This document shows positions 61,952-64,000 of a DNA stretch of 64,000 nt, one piece after another; the first letter of the stretch is position 1, and each line of letters begins with the position of its first letter. Under the pieces are notes generated by a model that ran no database searches, was not told the DNA's origin, and worked only from the letters and a program-made list of their open reading frames with translations. Origin of the DNA: Candidatus Gastranaerophilales bacterium (GTDB lineage Bacteria > Cyanobacteriota > Vampirovibrionia > Gastranaerophilales > Gastranaerophilaceae); NCBI GenBank assembly GCA_910587815.1, contig CAJUNK010000006.1:61803-125802 (forward strand), read 5' to 3'. A program made the position numbers and the translations under genes.

Positions 61952-61991
61952 AGTATCATTATGATAAATTTAAATCCATAATAATGATACT
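61952..61991 (-). promoter_or_regulatory. Dyad operator upstream of the XRE gene
   Basis: AGTATCATTAT (61952-61962) and ATAATGATACT (61981-61991) form a perfect 11-base inverted repeat separated by 18 bases. On the minus strand the left arm is just upstream of a TATAAT -10 box at about 61938-61933. The site also lies in front of the plus-strand ATG at 62012, so it could control both directions. Confidence 0.6.
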
Positions 61992-62099
61992 TATTTTATA
62001 GTATTAAAATTATGAACAAAATATTGCAAAGTTCACCCTTTAACCTTCTTTGATTGGTTAGAATTGATTTATGACAATTTAGACGAGTTTAATTCAGCG

Positions 62100-62130
62100 G
62101 CTCCTTTAAAATTTTAAAGGAGCTTTTATT
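62100..62130 (+). terminator. Terminator (plus strand) of a short degenerate gene
   Basis: A perfect 24-base palindrome, GCTCCTTTAAAA and TTTTAAAGGAGC (62100-62123), followed by TTTTATT. The only plus-strand sequence before it, apart from carB 450 bases away, is the short reading frame 62012-62110 described in the findings, whose stop codon lies inside the left arm. Confidence 0.85.
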
Positions 62131-62178
62131 ATCCATTACATCATTTATAGGATATTTAGAGTATATTTTGCAAAGGTA

Positions 62179-62207
62179 TTTACATTTTGCCAGTCCAAAT
62201 GTAATAT
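62179..62207 (+). promoter_or_regulatory. pilT promoter
   Basis: TTTACA (62179-62184) and TAATAT (62202-62207) with an exact 17-base spacer, about 40 bases before the pilT start codon. Confidence 0.7.
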
Positions 62208-62245
62208 TATTAATATAATAACTTATTTTGGAGCAATTATAACCT

Positions 62246-63349
62246 ATGTTAATTGAAGAAATTTTAGAGCTTACAGTGCAAAAAAATGCAAGTGACTTGC
62301 ATATTTCTGCCGATTTGCCACCAGTACTTCGTATTGATGGTGAACTTATAAGAACAAGTCTTCCTGTTTTAACAGGGGATGATATTGAAACAATAGTTTT
62401 CCCAATTTTAACTAATGAACAAAGACGTACATTAGAGCAAAACTGGGAGCTTGACTTTGGTTATGGCCTGCATGGTGTGGGTCGTTTCAGGGTAAACGTT
62501 TATAAAGATAAAGGCAACTATGCAGCAGCATTCAGGACAATTAATTCTACACCGCCAACATTTGAAGAATTAGGCTTGCCTGATATTGTAAAAAGAGTAG
62601 CGAATAAGCCAAGAGGTCTGATTTTGGTTACAGGGCCTACAGGTTCAGGTAAATCTACAACTTTGGCTGCAATGATTGATTATATCAACACAAGCCGTAC
62701 AGAACATATTTTAACAATTGAAGATCCTATAGAATTTATACATCCTTCAAAGAAAAGTATAGTCCACCAAAGAGAATTAGGACAAGATACACGCTCTACT
62801 GCAAATGCGCTAAAATCAGCTCTTCGTGAAGACCCTGATATTATCCTAATCGGTGAGATGAGAGACCTTGAGACTATTTCTCTTGCTCTAACCGCAGCAG
62901 AAACAGGTCACTTAGTTATGGGCACATTGCACACCTCATCTGCTTCCCAAACAATTGACCGTATTATAGACGTATTCCCTGAAGGACAACAGCAGCAAAT
63001 CAGGCTTCAATTATCTACAAGCCTTGTTGCAGTATTCTCTCAAACATTACTTCCTAAATTGTCAGAAGACGGCTTCACCAAAAAAGGCCGTGTAATGGCG
63101 CAAGAAGTTATGATTGTTAACAACGCAATTTCAAACTTAATCCGCGAACAAAAATCAGCACAAATATACTCTGCCATCCAAACAGGCGCAGGCGCTGGTA
63201 TGCAAACGTTGGATATGGCACTTCGCGATTTATTCAAAATGAATTTAATTGACCAACAAGATGCTATTTCAAAATCACAGCATCCTGAAGAATTAAAGAG
63301 AATGCTCGGCATCCAAACGGGTGCTGCTGCAAGAACTTTTGGCATGTAG
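62246..63349 (+). CDS. pilT: Twitching motility ATPase PilT
   Basis: 367 residues. The PAS-like N-terminal domain is followed by a RecA-type ATPase: Walker A GPTGSGKS at residues 130-137, the Asp box EDPIEFIHPSKKSIVHQREL, Walker B DPDIILIGEMRDLETIS and the His box AETGHLVMGTLHTSSASQTI. The C-terminus carries AIRE-like sequence around IQTGAGAGMQTLDMALRDLF. It powers type IV pilus retraction; other pilus genes are absent from the window except the prepilin-like gene at 43.9 kb. Confidence 0.96.
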   Translation: MLIEEILELTVQKNASDLHISADLPPVLRIDGELIRTSLPVLTGDDIETIVFPILTNEQRRTLEQNWELDFGYGLHGVGRFRVNVYKDKGNYAAAFRTINSTPPTFEELGLPDIVKRVANKPRGLILVTGPTGSGKSTTLAAMIDYINTSRTEHILTIEDPIEFIHPSKKSIVHQRELGQDTRSTANALKSALREDPDIILIGEMRDLETISLALTAAETGHLVMGTLHTSSASQTIDRIIDVFPEGQQQQIRLQLSTSLVAVFSQTLLPKLSEDGFTKKGRVMAQEVMIVNNAISNLIREQKSAQIYSAIQTGAGAGMQTLDMALRDLFKMNLIDQQDAISKSQHPEELKRMLGIQTGAAARTFGM

Positions 63350-63369
63350 TTTTTATAAAATATAATTAT

Positions 63370-63399
63370 CAGGCAGCCTTTTTGACTGCCTGATTTTTG
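63370..63399 (+). terminator. pilT terminator
   Basis: CAGGCAG (63370-63376) pairs with CTGCCTG (63386-63392), followed by ATTTTTG, 20 bases after the pilT stop codon. Confidence 0.85.
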
Positions 63400-63456
63400 T
63401 TACAAAAATTTACAAACTAATTCACTTACATAGTTAAATTTGTCTAAACCATGGGC

Positions 63457-63580
63457 TTTACAAATATTTTGTTCTTGATACAATTAGTGTATTCATACAG
63501 TCAATATAAAAAGAGAAAATGTCCAAAGGGGCATTTTTTAGTGGCTTTGTTTACTTTGATAACACAACAAAGAAACCACA
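63457..63580 (+). promoter_or_regulatory. rpmG promoter and structured leader with an internal terminator
   Basis: TTTACA (63457-63462) and TACAAT (63479-63484) with a 16-base spacer form a good promoter. About 35 bases after the expected start, AAATGTCC (63517-63524) pairs with GGGCATTT (63529-63536, one G-U) and is followed by TTT, making a terminator. A second hairpin (63541-63579, GTGG-TTTGTT with AACAAAG-CCAC) follows. The rpmG ribosome site (aaggag) begins 34 bases later. The layout suggests that L33 synthesis is controlled by premature termination or by protein binding to the leader. Confidence 0.5.
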
Positions 63581-63629
63581 AAGCTAATTCTAGGTAGTAT
63601 ATTCCCCCACAAACAAAAGGAGACTATAA

Positions 63630-63797
63630 ATGGGAATTAAAGGTAAAAACGACAAAATGGTTGTACTTGCATGTGAAGAATGCAAAGAAAGAAACTATAC
63701 AACAACAAAAAACAAAAAAACAAACAAAGAAAGAATGGAGCTTAAAAAACATTGCTCAAGATGCAATAAGCACACTGTTCATAAAGAAACAAAATAA
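63630..63797 (+). CDS. rpmG: 50S ribosomal protein L33
   Basis: 55 residues from ATG 63630 to TAA 63795-63797, with an aaaggaga ribosome site. MVVLACEECKERNYTTTKNK is the L33 core, with two zinc-type pairs, CEEC and CSRC; the C-terminus ELKKHCSRCNKHTVHKETK is typical. It is a small, basic protein of the large subunit. Retention of all four cysteines marks the zinc-binding (C+) form. Confidence 0.93.
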   Translation: MGIKGKNDKMVVLACEECKERNYTTTKNKKTNKERMELKKHCSRCNKHTVHKETK

Positions 63798-64000
63798 CGA
63801 CGTGCCAGCCGGTGCGTTGGGGCTTTTGATGAAAAGGCGCCAAAAGCACTGCGGCAATGCGTGACAAATATAGCCGAACGCATATTGCTTAGGCTTTATT
63901 AAAAAGACCAAGCCCGCATAATCCAAAAAGCGCTTGGGCAAAAACACAAAACAGTACATTGATTACATTAAATAAGCACACTTTAGTTCAGTTGCCCTAG
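63798..64000. other. G+C-rich downstream region, no gene identified
   Basis: The 160 bases after rpmG are clearly richer in G+C than the genome and contain GCTTTTG (63826-63832 area) mirrored by CAAAAGC about 14 bases later, a hairpin suggestive of structured RNA. No protein frame looks real. The last 25 bases, ending TTAGTTCAGTTGCCCTAG, resemble a tRNA D-arm start but the expected second G of the D-loop is absent, and the window ends before any tRNA could be confirmed. Confidence 0.35.

Noticed and set aside
63970..64000. Start of a tRNA gene at the right edge
   Set aside because: TTAGTTCAGTTG looks like a D-arm, but the second D-loop G is missing and the gene would extend beyond the window.

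Overview
The window is AT-rich DNA (about one third G+C by eye) with tightly packed bacterial genes. It most resembles a gut-type non-photosynthetic relative of cyanobacteria (Melainabacteria/Vampirovibrionia, probably Gastranaerophilales). The evidence is indirect: the ATP synthase genes run a-c-b'-b-delta-alpha-gamma with two different b subunits and no beta/epsilon, which is the cyanobacterial atp1 order; a GTA-N8-TAC palindrome of the NtcA type lies upstream of glnA; a CheA kinase carries a C-terminal receiver, as in Pix/Tax-type systems; PilT is present; and there are no photosynthesis or flagellar genes. The taxonomic call is an inference.

Layout. 1-4.4 kb: 5' part of mutS, a membrane-anchored unknown, a ComM/YifB ATPase, and a thioredoxin-CcdA pair. 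4.4-9.6 kb: atp operon on the minus strand. 10.4-12.8 kb: NarL-type response regulator, histidine kinase and a 26-residue membrane peptide. 12.8-17.2 kb: ribosomal protein S1, a tandem pair of WYL-like regulators, a TPR protein and an HD protein. 17.2-24 kb: a divergent chemosensory cluster (CheA-REC and MCP to the left; REC-GGDEF and a double CheW to the right). 24-31.3 kb: two exported unknowns, an atypical LspA, RluD, TrkH/TrkA and a dicarboxylate/amino-acid symporter. 31.3-33.4 kb: a toxin-antitoxin island with a HigBA pair whose toxin is broken by a nonsense codon, an XRE regulator and a zeta-like kinase module bracketed by two copies of a promoter-hairpin element. 33.4-41.6 kb: gyrB, glnA, ftsZ, two paralogous small membrane proteins, a Xer recombinase ending in a 32-bp tandem repeat, and a GNAT enzyme. 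41.7-47 kb: lysS with a long structured leader, a 187-bp nested inverted-repeat element, palindromic dispersed repeats and a giant glycine-rich prepilin-like protein. 47-52 kb: a glucan phosphorylase homologue without the PLP lysine, small membrane proteins, cysK, and a frameshifted CheR-like gene. 52-61.7 kb: a complete pyrimidine operon pyrK-D-E-B-C-F-carA-carB behind an apparent attenuator. 61.7-64 kb: an XRE regulator, pilT and rpmG.

How it fits together: the core genes supply energy (ATP synthase), UMP, glutamine, K+ uptake and division. The chemosensory cluster, PilT and the prepilin-like protein together suggest surface sensing or twitching rather than swimming. The more unusual material is in the accessory parts: the FKG-tagged proteins, the promoter-duplicating toxin insertion, the repeat inserted into a prepilin leader, the two structured intergenic regions near 43.2-43.7 kb, and several enzymes lacking canonical catalytic residues.
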